DNA of 64,000 nt from Collybia mongolica (Eukaryota > Basidiomycota > Agaricomycetes > Agaricales > Clitocybaceae), in NCBI GenBank assembly GCA_013420905.1, contig JAAXNY010000021.1, positions 341,773 to 405,772 of the forward strand, in the 5' to 3' direction. This document shows positions 26,401 to 39,353 of this stretch, in pieces. Below the pieces are notes generated by a model that ran no database searches, was not told the DNA's origin, and was given only the letters and a program-made list of their open reading frames with translations. How positions within the stretch are numbered: position 1 is the first letter of the stretch; each line of letters starts with the position of its first letter. The translations under genes were made by a program, and so were the position numbers.

Positions 26401-26509
26401 ACATGAGATCCTCCGCTGATTCTGCCACACAGTCCAACACCGCAGTGCACTTCCCGATCCCGCCTTTTGCCGCGAACCGCGTCCACCGCGCCAATTCTGA
26501 GGCGTCCAT
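20481..26509 (-). CDS. Long SH3-like/TBC-domain Rab GTPase-activating protein
   Basis: Reconstructed exons (minus): 26509-26393, 26334-26281, 26221-22536, 22479-21233, 21177-20946, 20891-20818, 20764-20481, with GT...AG introns that all keep frame. The N-terminus reads ARWTRFAAKGGIGKC, EDEITVLMQ and GYCEGVVGRF, an SH3-like fold. About 1,300 low-complexity Ser/Pro residues follow, then a TBC domain. Its arginine finger motif IxxDxxR is present (NIERDVQRCF). The usual YxQG glutamine finger reads YTTG. Later TBC motifs are EEDAFW and FTSLFVGTLP...RVWDIFLCEG. TBC proteins speed GTP hydrolysis on Rab proteins and so control membrane traffic. A frame change is needed at about 20641-20675 (tiny intron or frameshift). 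Protein length is roughly 1,850 aa. Confidence 0.8.
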
Positions 26510-29071
26510 CGTTAAGTTGAGGGCTCCAGCGCCGTGTGTCGCTAGTTAACGGGGAGGAAAAGTGGGGAAGTGAGGGGGAATGGAAGGGTTGTAATGTATT
26601 GTGTGGCATGACGGGCACGACTTTTCAGAGGCTGTTGCCAAACAAACGCAGCCTCGTGGCGCGGGATCAGCTCCTTCATCAAAAAAAGGTCCATCTTTTT
26701 TCGCCAAGGCCAGTTTCTTCGAAGGCGTCCTCTCGTCTTACCCTAACGCTATAACGCCCGTCAGATGGCTCTGGCCACACCCAGTACTCGACCCACAGTA
26801 TCCCGCTGGAATATGCAAGTAACACTCACCTACGTCCGTAGATCGACATAGTTTGAAGTCGCCATCCAGGGGCCTTGATGTTTCAACAAGCTAGATGGTA
26901 TCAGCATCGAATATCCTTGCTGATACCCACTAACAGTCATTCGTTAAGCAGTGCTTCCATCTTTCATCGTTCCATGATACGCCTCGAAAAAGGCTGTAAA
27001 ACACAACAGAAGGACGGAATCAATTGCCACGTCCATCACATATCAAGCAGACCCTCTCCCCCTTCGGCGAGTACACCCCGCTCCCCCTACCCCTCACCAG
27101 CCCAGATTCCATCCTTACCTTGTCGTTCGCAAACGACTCTTGCGTTTTTTAGGTGTGGCACGGCCAGCCATCATGAACGGGGTGGTGGTCCCCTTGAAAA
27201 CAAGCCCATCATTCACGACGTCTACTTTTAGCTTTCTTATAACCCCAGGCAGCTCTTTCCTAATGTTCCATGGTTCTAGAGCGCAAGAAAGGTCATCACC
27301 TGTTCACTTCTATAGTCTCTTATTCGCTCGAGGACAACCTCTTAATGGACGGTACCAACGCCACCTCTTTCAGACTCATCAGGTGATTAGGACACATCAG
27401 CTTGTATCTCCTGCGGTCCAGCCGCTGTCAAGAAACGCCTCGGGCATCGACGCCGACATTGGTCAACGCACCCACGTCCATGGGCTAAGCGCTAAATGCC
27501 CACAGAGCTTGTTCGGTTTCACTTGTGCATCACCATCACCCACGTCCACTCGTAACGTTCGTCTATCACCTGCCCTCATTCCCATCATCCTAAAAACTCT
27601 GGGCTCGTCAATGACTTCGCTCACACAGCCCGCACCGGCTACTTCACCCTCGCCATAGGTACCCGGGATCTTCATGCCGCAGCACGAACCACTCGAGCGA
27701 CCAGGGGGTTAACGATGCCGCCCCTTACCACGTGGAGCTCCCAGAATACCCACTCCTCGCGAGAAAATGATACCATGGCCGTGGGTAGACGACAAGACAT
27801 TCTCCGAGGCAGATCCCGAATCTGCTCCGAGATTTTGGAAGCACACTCTGCCGCGGAGGGGGGTGGTCGTTCGTTGTTGTTTGTCGGAGGAAATTAGATC
27901 CGCTCCCGGCGGTGGGTGTCTATTTTTCGACAATGTATGCTCGTGGAATATCTAAACGGAGGTCGTCCCAGAATAGAACGGTGGCCGCCGTCTGGAACTC
28001 CCCTGCCACCTGTGATGGGACGTAAACATGTGAATGACGACGTCAAATGGTCGTTATTCGACATAAATGAAATATATTTTGGGTTGAAGATCACACGAGG
28101 TTCTTCGCTGTTCTTCGGCACCCCTAAGCTCATGTTTATTTTGTAGTTGATGAAAACATCTTTTGCGTGGGGCCTCGCCGTATTTTTAGTCAAAAATCAG
28201 CACGACCCGTCATGAGGCCCTTCGGTACCGAAAGAACCTTGATTGTCGGGATCATAGTTTGCTGGAAATATGTCGCAGAAGATTGAGTTCTGTCAGTAGA
28301 ACTATCGCGGGATCTATAGGCAAACCATCGTCACCCACCGGCGCGATGCATGGAAGTGGAGACAACCTTCTTCCGATGCGAGCGTGGGCGTTTCTTGCCC
28401 TTACTGAGGTGATTTAACGTTTCCATTGCGCTGGTTTGATTTGGGCTGTTGTAGGCCGGGCGACAGAGGGATCGTCCAACTGAGCATGTTGTATTGAGGC
28501 TCGTGATGGTCGAGGTAATGGAACTTGCGTTGGGATTATTTTGGGCCTGAAAAAAAAAAAAAAAAAGAAAGTTATGATAAATTCAGAATCGTAAAGCCCC
28601 TGAAGGATGGCATAATTGAGCGTAATTTTGCCTACCAACGGGGTGCAACACGCAATTCATATCCTCCCTCCGCCTCACACGATGCGTGGTATTTCGGGCG
28701 CCGCTGTGAGATCTTGCAGTTGTGCCCGAGGAAACGAGGCAGTCAGCTGCACAGCGACATCGCTCTTATCCCTTCCCCCGGCTCCCGTCGTCTTAACGTC
28801 TCCAGATCCTATGTAATTCACGACGACAGGAACCCAAAAGGAACCAAAAAAAACCCTTTCAATCACCATCACGGAATTTTTCTCCATGTGGACCAGCTTC
28901 GGCAACCCGGGCCCCATGCCGGCAACTTGTGTGGCCGCCGATGATTTCCCAGGAGAGCGCAAAATTCCAAACTTCCGCCGATCACTTACTCTTTCACAGC
29001 CGTTTTTATCGTCCACAAACGAGCACAACGACGACAATAGCAGCCGGCCTTGCTCACCAATAATCACAACG
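26510..29071 (+). other. Intergenic region between the TBC gene and the Zn-cluster gene
   Basis: Several plus-strand frames (26875-27231, 27140-27658) lack family resemblance or a consistent splice structure. I see no supported gene. The last 300 bp is probably the promoter/leader of the transcription factor gene. Confidence 0.4.
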
Positions 29072-32000
29072 ATGCCCGCAGAACCGACCAAAGCCAAAGT
29101 CAAACGACGGACAAGCAGGAAGGATTTCGACGAATACCGATTCGACGGGAGCCACGCGCGCGAGCTGGAACTGAAACGGAATCGAGGTGCGTGGACTTGT
29201 GGCTCTCCCTCCAATTTTTTTTGACGCTTGGCGTTGGATTCCGTGCAGGCGAGGTATGTCGCTGGAACAACTCTGTGCCTTGGTCTATACTGAAAGGATA
29301 TAATATAGGTTAGTTGCGCCGAGTGTCGAAGGTGGGTGCGATCATCGCACGCAGGCCGACCTTCGCTCCCCACTCAATCAACGTCTATTATACTTCTAGG
29401 CTCAAAATCAAGTGCGATAAGCAGATTCCGTGCCAATCGTGCCAGGTACGTCTTCGAACACTCTGCAGATTGGATTCGAATTGACGCCCGCCGCAGAGGA
29501 GAGGGTGTGCAGCGTTGTGTCCGAACGGTGAGCCATTGGCGCACGAACGGTGGGTATCGGCGTTAACACGACGACAGGGAGCCTCTCAACGGGTCAGGGA
29601 ACACGGTGCGTGGCATCCACACCCCCCACAAACGTCATACTCATCGCCAGCATCCGCAGATTCGTCCTCGCAGCAACAGAGCACCTCCATCGGCGCATAT
29701 CACATCTCAGTGGGAGGATCAGGCAACTCGAGGATGCCCTCGCGTCGTTGCAAGCTAAGCATTCGTCCGAGCCGCACCCTCTGCTGCATGAGGATCTCTT
29801 GGTCCATGACGACACGGAGGACAATTCGCCCGGGGACGACGCTATGGGAGGCGAAGGATCGGGAGGGGGAGGTGCTGGTGGAACCGCCGCTCCTGATGTT
29901 ATCGATGCATTCGGGACATCGAGGTTCTTCGGACCTACGGGTGGCTCAGAGGTGCGTCCCCAGAACCCCCAACCCCCTTAAAATCTGACTCAAAACCCTC
30001 GTTTCGCGTTCCAGAGTCTCCTAATCGTAAGTGACCCCTCCCCAACATTGATCGATGCTTTACTAAACGGCACCACAGTCAAACCTCCACGCCTCCACGC
30101 CTGTCACACCCCAAACGCCCGAATCCATGCGCGGATCCTCCTCACCGTCCGATGCCGCCAAACCCGGCTCCTCACTATCAACAAACCCCTCTTCCACCCA
30201 CCTCCCGCACGCCCTCCAACCACCCCACGCCGACCTCTCCCTCTTCTCCCATTCCTTCCCATTCACGCCCCTCGGGCTCCCCCCAGACGTCCAGCGCCTC
30301 GTCACCTCCCACCTCCCCCCCCTCCCCGCCGCCCGCTTCCTCTGCAAGACCTACTTCGACCAAGTCTCGTGGGTTTTCCGCGGCGTGACACGCTCGCAGC
30401 TCATGGGCGACATGATCCCGGCCATCTACGGCGTGGAGCGAAACGACTACGGGGGGCCGGGGCACGAGGATGCGACGCCGGAAGATTTTTCCGGCCCACA
30501 CGACCTCGCACTCCTATTCATGGTCTTCGCCATCGGCGCACTGGTTATGCCGGAAGAACCGGGCGCGCTCGACGGGCTCGAGCTCCCCGCGGGGTTGGCT
30601 CCGGCAGCGTCGAAAACGACCGCGCACACGCGTAACGCGCTCGGGGAGCACTACCACCAGGTCGCGCGCGCGGCGATCGCGCTGCAGCCGGTGCTTGAGA
30701 AGCCGTCGATCGTGACGATCCAGTCGCTCCATTTGATGAGCATCTATAACGCAATGAGTGGAAGTGATTTGAGGAGCGAGACGAGCATGGAGATGACGTG
30801 GAGTCTGATTACGCTTGCGGGGCATTTGAGTATGACGGTATGTAGGTCTTTTTTGCGCTCTTTGAGAACTCAGGTCGATTTAATTTGTATCTAGATCGGA
30901 CTCCGTGAGTATTGCTGAACTTTGAGAGGCCGGCGTTGATTGGTGGCCTCGCGTAGATCGTGATAGCGCCCGCTGGGGGCTGTCCCCAAAGATGGTCCAG
31001 CGCAGACGGATTCTGTTCTGGGATCTGTTTGTCGCGGATGTGTGGCAGGTTAGTGTCTCATCTTCCTATCTAACAGTGTTCTATGGACGTCGCATCGGGA
31101 GAGTTCTGATTATTCCACCCTCTCGAGTCTGGTTACCCGATACCCTGTACTAATTAATGTCATCTTGTAGAGCCTCAATACTGGACGGCCACCCTCCTTC
31201 TCCCTGGCCTACATCGACTGCAGTTTCCCCCAGCCGGAGGAAGGTAGTAAAGGCGAGGGCGCCGAGGGAGGTTTTGGATCGGCATGTAAGTCCCGTTTTC
31301 TGCCCTCAGAATAACGCGTCGAAGCACGTGGTGTCTTGACGTCCCCATGTGATCTCCCGACCGTTGGCGCTAAACTAACCATGGCTTCGTCACCACCGAA
31401 CATTATACCATGATAAAACCCACTCAAAAATCATACCCTTTCTGTTGACCTAACGTTAACGCTTTTAATTTGCAGTTGGTATCTGGCAATGCCGTTTCGC
31501 CGCGGAATGTGTCGCAGACGTTACTGCGCGGACTTTGACAGCAGAAGCACCGAGTTATGCGACCATCATGGAGCTTGATCGTAAAGTTCGCGAGTTCCCG
31601 TTGCCTGAGGGTAGTGCTGGAGCCGCAAGTGACGATCTGGCAGTCTCTTTTCAACTTTGCGTGCTCGATCATATTCGAGAGACTGGTGCGTGTCCCCTTG
31701 ATGCTAGTCCGTATTCCTGTGGAGTCGTATCACTGATGATGTAAAATTTCCTTGCATAGTGCTTATGTATATCCACCGGAGTTTCTTCGCGCAGGCCATC
31801 ATTGAACACCCTGTGAACCCGCTGAAGAGCGCTTATGCTCCCTCGTTTCTGGCTGCGTACCGCGCCTCGTCGACCATCTTGAAGAGCGTAAGGGAACAGT
31901 TCAATGTGTGGCCCAACTCGTGTTCGAGGTTCTGGACTATGTGGACGTTTGCTTTTTCTGCTGCGGTACGTTTCGAGCTTGATATTCCTTTTCTTTCTTT

Positions 32001-33229
32001 TTTATTTTTTTTACAAACTTCTCGACCCCCGTATCTTGTTGCCTCTGTATAGCGTGTACAGCTCTTTCTGATGTAGTTTGATAGGTAGTTTTTGGGACGG
32101 TCGTCACGCGTGGACCGCGCTCGCCACTGGCGCAGTCGGCCATGTCAGAATTAGAGCAGGCGTGTGTCCTGTTCAAGAAAGCGTCAGTTTATAGTATCCG
32201 AGCCACAAAGGCCCTGGTAAGTTTTGCCACCTACGTCAGGGCCTGTTCCGTGGCTGATTGCTCCTCTTCTAGCCCATCCTGATGAAACTCAACGAAAAGG
32301 CAAGGTATGCTCTCGCTGCTGCTCAGAAGGATCCGACGCCCATGTCCGGAGATAACGGCGGGCTTCTCTGGAACATCAAGCAAGAAGACACGGACGACGA
32401 ACTTTCTATATTCGCGGGCCATACGCGATTCGTGTCTGGTAAACGAACTATGACCCAGCCCGATACTAACATGAACGCGAACTACTATCCTCCGCCGGCC
32501 CATGTCCCCCCTGCCCCCGCACCAGCCCAACAACATCGCGTCAGCGCTCCCTACCCAAGGCCGGAACTATCGCGCCCGATTGACAGCTGGGCCCCCCCGG
32601 CAATCCAGCGTGAGGAGTTCATGACGCTTCCGCCCCTTGAAGAGATGGAATCTCAGTTACAATACCAATACGTACCGTCAGAACGGACACACCAACTCGA
32701 GCCCCCGGCCCAGTATGGCTGGTCCAGTGAGGCTTCTCGAACCACCATACAGCCCGCTTCACAATCATATCGTTCCATGGAACCGCCTGCCGCACCGATA
32801 CAGTATCCGACGGGGAACATGGAACACTATGTTGCGCGTCCTCCGCCGTTGATATCGGCGTCTGTGTCGCAACAAGTTCGATCGCAGCATCCTCACATGC
32901 CACAACAGCAGCTTCATCAACGATCCCTAGAACAGTCCCACCATTCGCACTCTCATTCCTCCCAGCCTCAGCCTCAACAATATTTTCAACCGCACCAACA
33001 ACAGCCTAACCCTCATCTTCAGCACCACCCAGAATCGTATCATCAACAACACCCGCAATACCAACACCACCACTATGCCACGACCCCGGCTTTCCAATCT
33101 CACGGACCGCCGCCTAACGCAGAGTTGTCTGATCTGGGATTGGCGGCGCGCGATTCGCGCTTAGATGAGAGGTGGAGTTCGTTCATGGAGGATTCGGGAC
33201 TGTTGGAAGGGATTGATTTCCGAGGGTAG
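29072..33229 (+). CDS. Zn2Cys6 fungal-specific transcription factor
   Basis: Sixteen exons inferred by phase and homology. The start MPAEPTKAKVKRR leads into the zinc cluster CAEC-x6-CDKQIPC-QSC-x7-C, which is split over four small exons (29249-29253, 29309-29331, 29400-29445, 29497-29527). A coiled linker follows (HRRISHLSGRIRQLEDALASL), then the fungal_trans middle domain (about 30300-32200: HYHQVARAAIALQPV, TIQSLHLMSIYN, RDSARWGLSPKMVQRRRILFWDLFVAD). The C-terminus is Gln/His/Pro-rich with an acidic end, probably activating. Such factors bind DNA as dimers in the nucleus. Exons of 5, 12 and 10 nt are required to keep the conserved frame. Targets are unknown. The neighbours (BTB protein, TBC protein) do not suggest a pathway cluster. 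Confidence 0.85.
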
Positions 33230-33715
33230 CCTGAGTAGAATCGCTTATCATCTTTTTTAACGGACATTTATTTTGTTTATATCACTCGTCTTACGCTACG
33301 GTAATGTATTTGTAGAATGTATCGATTTCAGACCGATTAAGCGGGAACTGACTTTGCTCCACTTTTAAAAGCTCGGGCGTAACTTTGAGTTGGTGAAGAC
33401 CACGCATGTGGGGCCTGCTGTTTGGTATGTCACTTACCCACCAAACGTTGCGCGACGGCCACATGGGCTTGATTTGTTCATAACTTGAGTGCGTCGTCAC
33501 GGGGAAATATCGCAAAACATTCTTGAGGAACCGAAGGCGGTGCCCATCAGATAATGTGTGTTTGGCAGAGTTGGTACCTGTCTCCCATTGACGCGCTATT
33601 AAAACATAGCCACACGACGCGAGAATATTCGTGGCAACTTCAACCACTCAAACGTGTTGCCGAATTTCCACCATTTCTGCATGTTTTCATCCTGGACTCA
33701 AAGGATATATTGAAT

Positions 33716-35641
33716 ATGCTCCGTCCTCGGCCGGAACTTCGTCGTACGACAGTGCGAATCAAACGTACTGGTGAGGAGGGAAACGATGGAGGGGGAGCAG
33801 AAAAGAAGCCAAGAGTCAAGGACGAAAGTATACTATCAGGTGCGTATCCACCAGAGATGTTGCTTTCCCTCACATGAATAAAGCTTTGCAGAATTTCCGA
33901 TGCCTACAAGTCTCAAGCTGTCGCCCAACAAGCAGTCGCCCAAGAAAACGTCACCGAAGAAGAGCGTCAACGCAACGATTTCCCCTGGATCGAGAAGCGC
34001 GACTGAGCTTTTTGTACGCAGCATGTTTGCGAGGAGCCTATCGCATCCTCCAACCTATGCAACTCGCTCAAATGTCCCAACGTCGAAAGTGGAATCCAAG
34101 TGGATTGATACGGAATCCGAGGCCTCATTGAACGGTGAAACCTTGGAGGATACGGTCTGCAACTCGGAACAGGAGTTTGGAAGTAGGCTGCGCATAGACC
34201 CCGCCGCCAGTTCACAACCGTCAGGCTTAGAGAGTCCGCACCCATATTCGTCTCCTTCCCTCGATCCAACCCGAGAGTTCCTCCCTTCCTCCTATGTCGT
34301 AACAGTGTCGAACCCAAGCACGGATACGCTCTTGTCATCACGAGCAGAGGCTATGTTCCCAAAACAACAACCAAACTCACAAACCCCCACTAGCATGGTA
34401 AATCAAGTCACAGAGCCATCGCCAGGCAAACGGAATAAGGGAAGGGAACGAGGACTTGAGAAAATTGACAATAAGGATGAAACCATGACGAACATGGTCA
34501 TGTCTGAACTTGAACCTCAAGCACCGTCCTTCGAACCCTCTCACCCATTCGCCAATGTGACTACAGACACCCCGCGCTGTGGCAAACCTTCATCCTCATC
34601 CCCGCTCACAAAGCGTAAACGCACGCCTGATGATACTACCATTCCCGCTCCATGCGAGGAGCCACACCCCGAGAAGCGCGTCAAAACGAAGGAAGGCTAT
34701 ACAAAGCACACAGTTTATTGGGCTGTTGATGGGAACATCCTCATTCAGATCGGTCAAACACGCTTCAACTTGTACCGAGGCTACTTGGCGAAACACAGTG
34801 AATGGTTCCGTTCAATATTGGAGGCTTGTGGCGGTGTGGAAGACCCCAGGGAGGACGCTACTCTCAACCAACATGGGGATCGAATAATCGTTCTCGATGA
34901 CACTGGAGTAAGTGTGAAGGATTTCGAATACCTTCTTGGAGCGCTCGATGAGTCGATGTAAGTACGTCCTCAGACTTGCCTACACACGCTTATTCTTTCA
35001 ACAGTGACTATTGCTACTCCCCACCTCCCTTCCCTACTGTCGCCGCCATCCTTCGCGTTGCTCACACCCTCGATTTCCCCAAGTACGCCGCATGGGCAAT
35101 CCAGTACCTCACGAACATGTGGCCCACGTCCCTCGCAAGCGTGTCAGCATCCCGAATCCCGTTCGCCAAAACCAGTGTTGCTCTCGCCCGACAGTGTGGA
35201 CTATCGCCTATCCTCAAACGCGCATTATATGAGCTCGTACGCCAGGACGGGTTCGGTCAGGACGACGACGCGACGCTGTCCCCATCCGACTACCAGGCAC
35301 TCCTCCGTGCGCGGGAACACCTCGCATCTGCGTGGATTAAGGCTGCTGCATGCCCCACGGCCCAGTTCGCAAAGTGCCTATCCGATGTCCCGCACTGTGC
35401 AGCGCGCGATGCCAACAGCCTGAACAGCGCGCACATAGAGTTGGTGCACGCGTCGGGGATTTTCGCGGTGCATTTGTATGATCCGATTTGCGGGTTACAA
35501 ACACTGGCTGAGGAACCGAGGCTGAATGAGAGATTCTGTCATACGTGTGTTGAGTTGCGTAAGGACTCCTGGATGAAGGAGCGGGAGAAAGTCTGGGCAG
35601 ACCTTGACATGTGGCTGGGATTAGAGACTGTTGATGCGTGA
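33716..35641 (+). CDS. BTB/POZ-domain protein
   Basis: Three exons: 33716 to about 33839, about 33892-34957, and about 35005-35641. Junctions give ...ILSEFPMPTSLK and DESIDYCYSPPP. The first 260 residues are Ser/Pro/Lys-rich and probably disordered, with basic clusters (KRKRTP, EKRVKTK) that could be nuclear signals. The BTB fold starts at about residue 300: VDGNILIQIGQTRFNLYRGYLAKHS..., then IIVLDDTGVSVKDFEYLLGAL, then helices with VAAILRVAHTLDFPKYAAWAI. The C-terminus contains HIELVHASGIFAVHLYDPI. BTB domains mediate dimerisation and Cullin-3 binding in some proteins; the partner here is unknown. Mushroom genomes carry many paralogues of this type. Confidence 0.8.
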
Positions 35642-35828
35642 TGGCTACACTGCTTGCTCATATATAGATATAACTTAGTAACTGATTTAAAACTAATATT
35701 AACTTCACATCAGCCTATTGGGAGTGAATTGCGAAAGCCCTTGTAATGTACGTTAGGCTCAAAAAAGATGTCATATTTATCCCAGTATGAGAGACCATTT
35801 GGTAGCTATTACTGTGGTGCTAGAGCGT

Positions 35829-36697
35829 TTATGGTGATGCAGGGATTTGGGATTGAGAACGTAGTAACGGTCCTGCTCTTAATATAGCGCGCAACCTTAA
35901 TAAGAAGTGCATTTCCTGGTCCTTTCTGACAGGCTGGCAAGCTTTAAACATTATCGCAGAAATGAGAGTACAATATCTCTCCGATAGCAACAAAAAATGG
36001 ACAAGGTCCGGAAATAACCGTCGATATATCGCGCCATGTGCGCTTGAAGGTCCAAGTTCTAATTTCCGGAGATGATGAAACGATATATCCTCTCGGATGT
36101 TTGTTAGCGTTAAATCTTCCTTCATTGTGATTGACAATTCGGTGACTTGGGGACAACCCTTGACAAGGTAATACAGCAATGCTAAATCCGGTTCCCGAGC
36201 GGGTTTTCACGATATGCTCAATTCGCAGAACTGTGAGATGAGGTCACGACGTTGCAATTTATGCGATTTCTTCCCTGGATACACAGTGTTTTGGGTCCAG
36301 CGATGTCAGCACAAATGTCTTCATAAGCTTGAGGCGCGGTACGTATAAAGGAAGGTCCGTCGATATTTGTCACTCAGCATAACTGTCAAAATTTTTTCCA
36401 TAACTGATTACAACCGTTTGCAACGCATATCCCCGCCGATGTATGTGTATCATGACGAAGGAGGTCATTAGAGAACCCCTGTGGAGTAAGGAAGAGCTGT
36501 TTGAGCTGTGGGGCAGCGATATAATATAGAACACTCTCTAGATCCTCTAAGAGTGAGTTTGGTGAGGTTAGGGTTTTCCTAGTCAGAGTCAGCAGCACAG
36601 GAAAATAACCCCACCGCGGAGGCCTAAACACTCGTGGTGGTAACGGGAAGTGCGTCGGTCTACGGTGGAATAGAGTTGTATATATGAAACGAAGCAC
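35829..36697 (-). pseudogene. 3' remnant of an F-box/LRR paralogue
   Basis: The minus-strand frame 36179-35829 encodes LRR-like sequence and the family's C-terminal block (HHLRKLELG, then RRLFPDLVHF, IMFKACQPVRKDQ) matching the tandem array members. Upstream, fragments in other frames to about 36697 resemble the middle of the protein (LLHEDLESVLYY, QLKQLFLTPQG), but no continuous frame exists and no F-box is found. It is therefore a truncated, broken copy next to another broken copy. Confidence 0.55.
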
Positions 36698-36869
36698 TAG
36701 TATATCGCGTTTTACAACAGTAATGTGCTCGTATGCATAGCATATTGCAATTTATATGGAAATGTTCAAGCCATTTGAATATTATCGAAGCGGTGAATGG
36801 AAATATAGAATCAAGAGCGAATCAAAAGCTTGGTGCCAAAAACATACTATCATATCCGTACCTATGGAA

Positions 36870-38516
36870 TCACTTTTCACTGGAACTTCTAAAGCGTTCG
36901 CGCCTTCGTTGATCCCTTCTAACAGGCTGGCAAGTGTGAAAAATAATCGCGCAAACGATAGAACAATCGCTTTCCGACAATGCTTTGAAGCTACAAAGAT
37001 CTGGAAATATTCCGTCGAGGTAGCGTGCCATATGTGCATGATCGGAGATTTTTGTATATTGAAGATCTAACGCCTTGAGACGATGAAACGACACGGGTTC
37101 CGTACTTATTGTTGATGGGAACCCTTCCTTCACAGTAATGGCGACTCTGATGAGACGAGGACATTTGTTAGCAAGATAGCTTAATGACGCCAGCATCGGC
37201 TCATGAGCGGGCTTCGCTACATGCTCGATCCGTAACACTCTGAGGTGAGGCCATGCTTCAGAAATGGCCAAGATCTCTGCCCCTGTTAAACATATATTCG
37301 GATCGAGCGAGGTGAGCACAAACGTCTCAATTTGCGCTAACCGTCGCACGTTCCATGTGAGGTTGGTAATACTTGATGATCCTGTACGGACTTGGGGATA
37401 TGCATCCCAGTTGATGACGATATCGGTCAATTCAGGGTACGCTGAAAGAGAGAGCTGGTCCCTCGTTGGAGCGCAACTGGGTGATAGATCAGGCGCGCAA
37501 CTCATGGTAAAGTGCCGGAGTTTTGAGGCGGTTATCAAATGTAAGAAGTGTTCCGGAATGGATTGCCCGTTGAGAGTAAGTTTCGTAAGATTGAGAAATA
37601 GGTAGGCTGTGCCAGAGCCTGAGGATGTTATTGAATCGGATGTGAAGTTGAGAGCAAGCTCGATGAGGTTGGGCAGGCCGCTCAGTAATGCGAGAAGACG
37701 GTTTATTGAAACAGCACGGAAGGGTGTCAGAGCAACCGACCTTAACGTCATTATGCCCAGAAGACGATCAGTATACTCACTCCAATATGGCATTGATAGC
37801 GAAAGGCCTACGATGCCGGGATTGAGGTCGGGGAAAAGGAATGATGCAGGATATAACCCATTGTTGCTATTGAAAAAACCGTGAGTGTGTCGAAACCAAT
37901 GGACCCAACGGGGTGAGAATGGAGGATAACAGGGAGGAGTAAAAGAGACCTCTCCACCCTAAGCATTGAAGCGCGGTGATATGATAACCGAAATGACTTC
38001 AACTGAGGGAGCAGGCCTCCCTCTAGTGTCACGAGTCGCAGCCAAGACGATGGGTTTATCGAGTGAAAATTGCCTGTGATCGTGTAGGTGAGGTCAGCGA
38101 TGCATTTTGCATATCGGAGTACTCTGGGAGGGAGCACTTGTAGATCTTCAGCTTCGGTTATATACTGGGGTCAATCACATTATTGATCATTGTCAATAAA
38201 TCTTCAAAAGTCGTATGAAATTGATGCGTACGATGACGCCGTTAACCTGCACTGTCTCTTGTAGTAGAATGAGGAGGGGGATAAGAGATTTCATGTGTTT
38301 CCAGAGATAATCAAGACCAGCACTCGCAAATCTTCTGCAATAAAGGGCTGCGGATAAAATGCTGGCACTGTCGCGATGTCCGTGCCTAGTTACGGGCTCT
38401 TGTTCATCATGGTCCCCCTCAGGTTCATCCCTGTTACTTTCTTCAGCCATAGTTGAGAAGATGTTCTCAATGATCTCCTCGATATAAAGTGCGCGATGGG
38501 GTCGTCCCAAAACCAT
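36870..38516 (-). pseudogene. F-box/LRR paralogue with a homopolymer frame break
   Basis: Exon 1 (38516-38232) has the F-box-like segment (ALYIEEIIENIFSTMAEE, SAALYCRRFASAGLDYLWKHM). A 67-nt intron (GTACGC...CCCCAG) precedes YITEAEDLQVLPPRVLRYAK. This intron sits at the aligned position of the array genes but keeps a GT donor. Frame runs to a T6 homopolymer (37873-37878), where one extra T would restore a continuous protein (NSNNGLYPASFLFPDLN...MPYWSEY) to the stop at 36870. The remainder aligns with the array proteins to the end (CQPVRRDQRRRER). Either a recent pseudogene or a one-base sequence error. A working protein would be about 540 aa. Confidence 0.65.
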
Positions 38517-39353
38517 GCGTCTCGCGATTCGGAATGGGTCGAGTTGCCGGGTCGTGTGAGGAATGCGTCTGGGCTGCTCTTGCTTGGGTTCTGCTTAGCA
38601 TGACTACGAAAATTCCCACGCTTGAATCAGCATGGGACCGACACGGGTTATTCAAAATATATATCCTCTCTATGCTGATTCACGGTGAAGTGGTAGACCG
38701 AGTCCAATCGATCAGCCTGTTAGGGAAGCACTCCAAGACTTTCTTGAAAGCCGCTGCCTTTTAAAATCCAGAGTGCCCATCATTCTTTTCGGCGTTTTTC
38801 ATGTTTAACTCCTTCCGAATCGTTGTGTTCGCTCTTTTGCCCTCAAAGACACAACATACTCGACAGACTGCTCACATCGTGCTCTCTGACGCGGGGTTAC
38901 ATTCCTTGTGACATAGTCCTTGGCCGACTGGTACGATGAAGTAGTACTTAGCGAGAATGAAGATTCTGAGTGTAGAGCAGGGTCTTGTAATACAAGGACG
39001 ATCCCGCTGCCGTTTACCACACGTTCTACGTCACGAAATCAAACACTCATGTTCCTTGATTTTTTTCCAAGGCGTTTCTCCATACTCCCTGGCTTTGATC
39101 AAGGAAATCTGAAGTTCAAACCACGACTCTCAGACCTGAGGATCAGCGGTCGACCTTACAGTCCTGATAGGAAGCATAAGCCGACTCACAAAGGTGGTGA
39201 GCTTCGTTCACGCGAGCCGGCCAAACTCAAACAGTATGGCACAACACTGAAGCCAGGAAAAGACTAAAGAAAAGCACCGGAATTACAACTGAAAACACGT
39301 ATCATCTACTCGTACTCGTAGTCATATCGCGCACGCCCACACCGACGTGGCAC
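38517..39353 (+). other. Intergenic region
   Basis: One plus-strand frame of 115 codons (38920-39267) has no recognisable domain and no splice partners. I do not call a gene. Confidence 0.4.
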
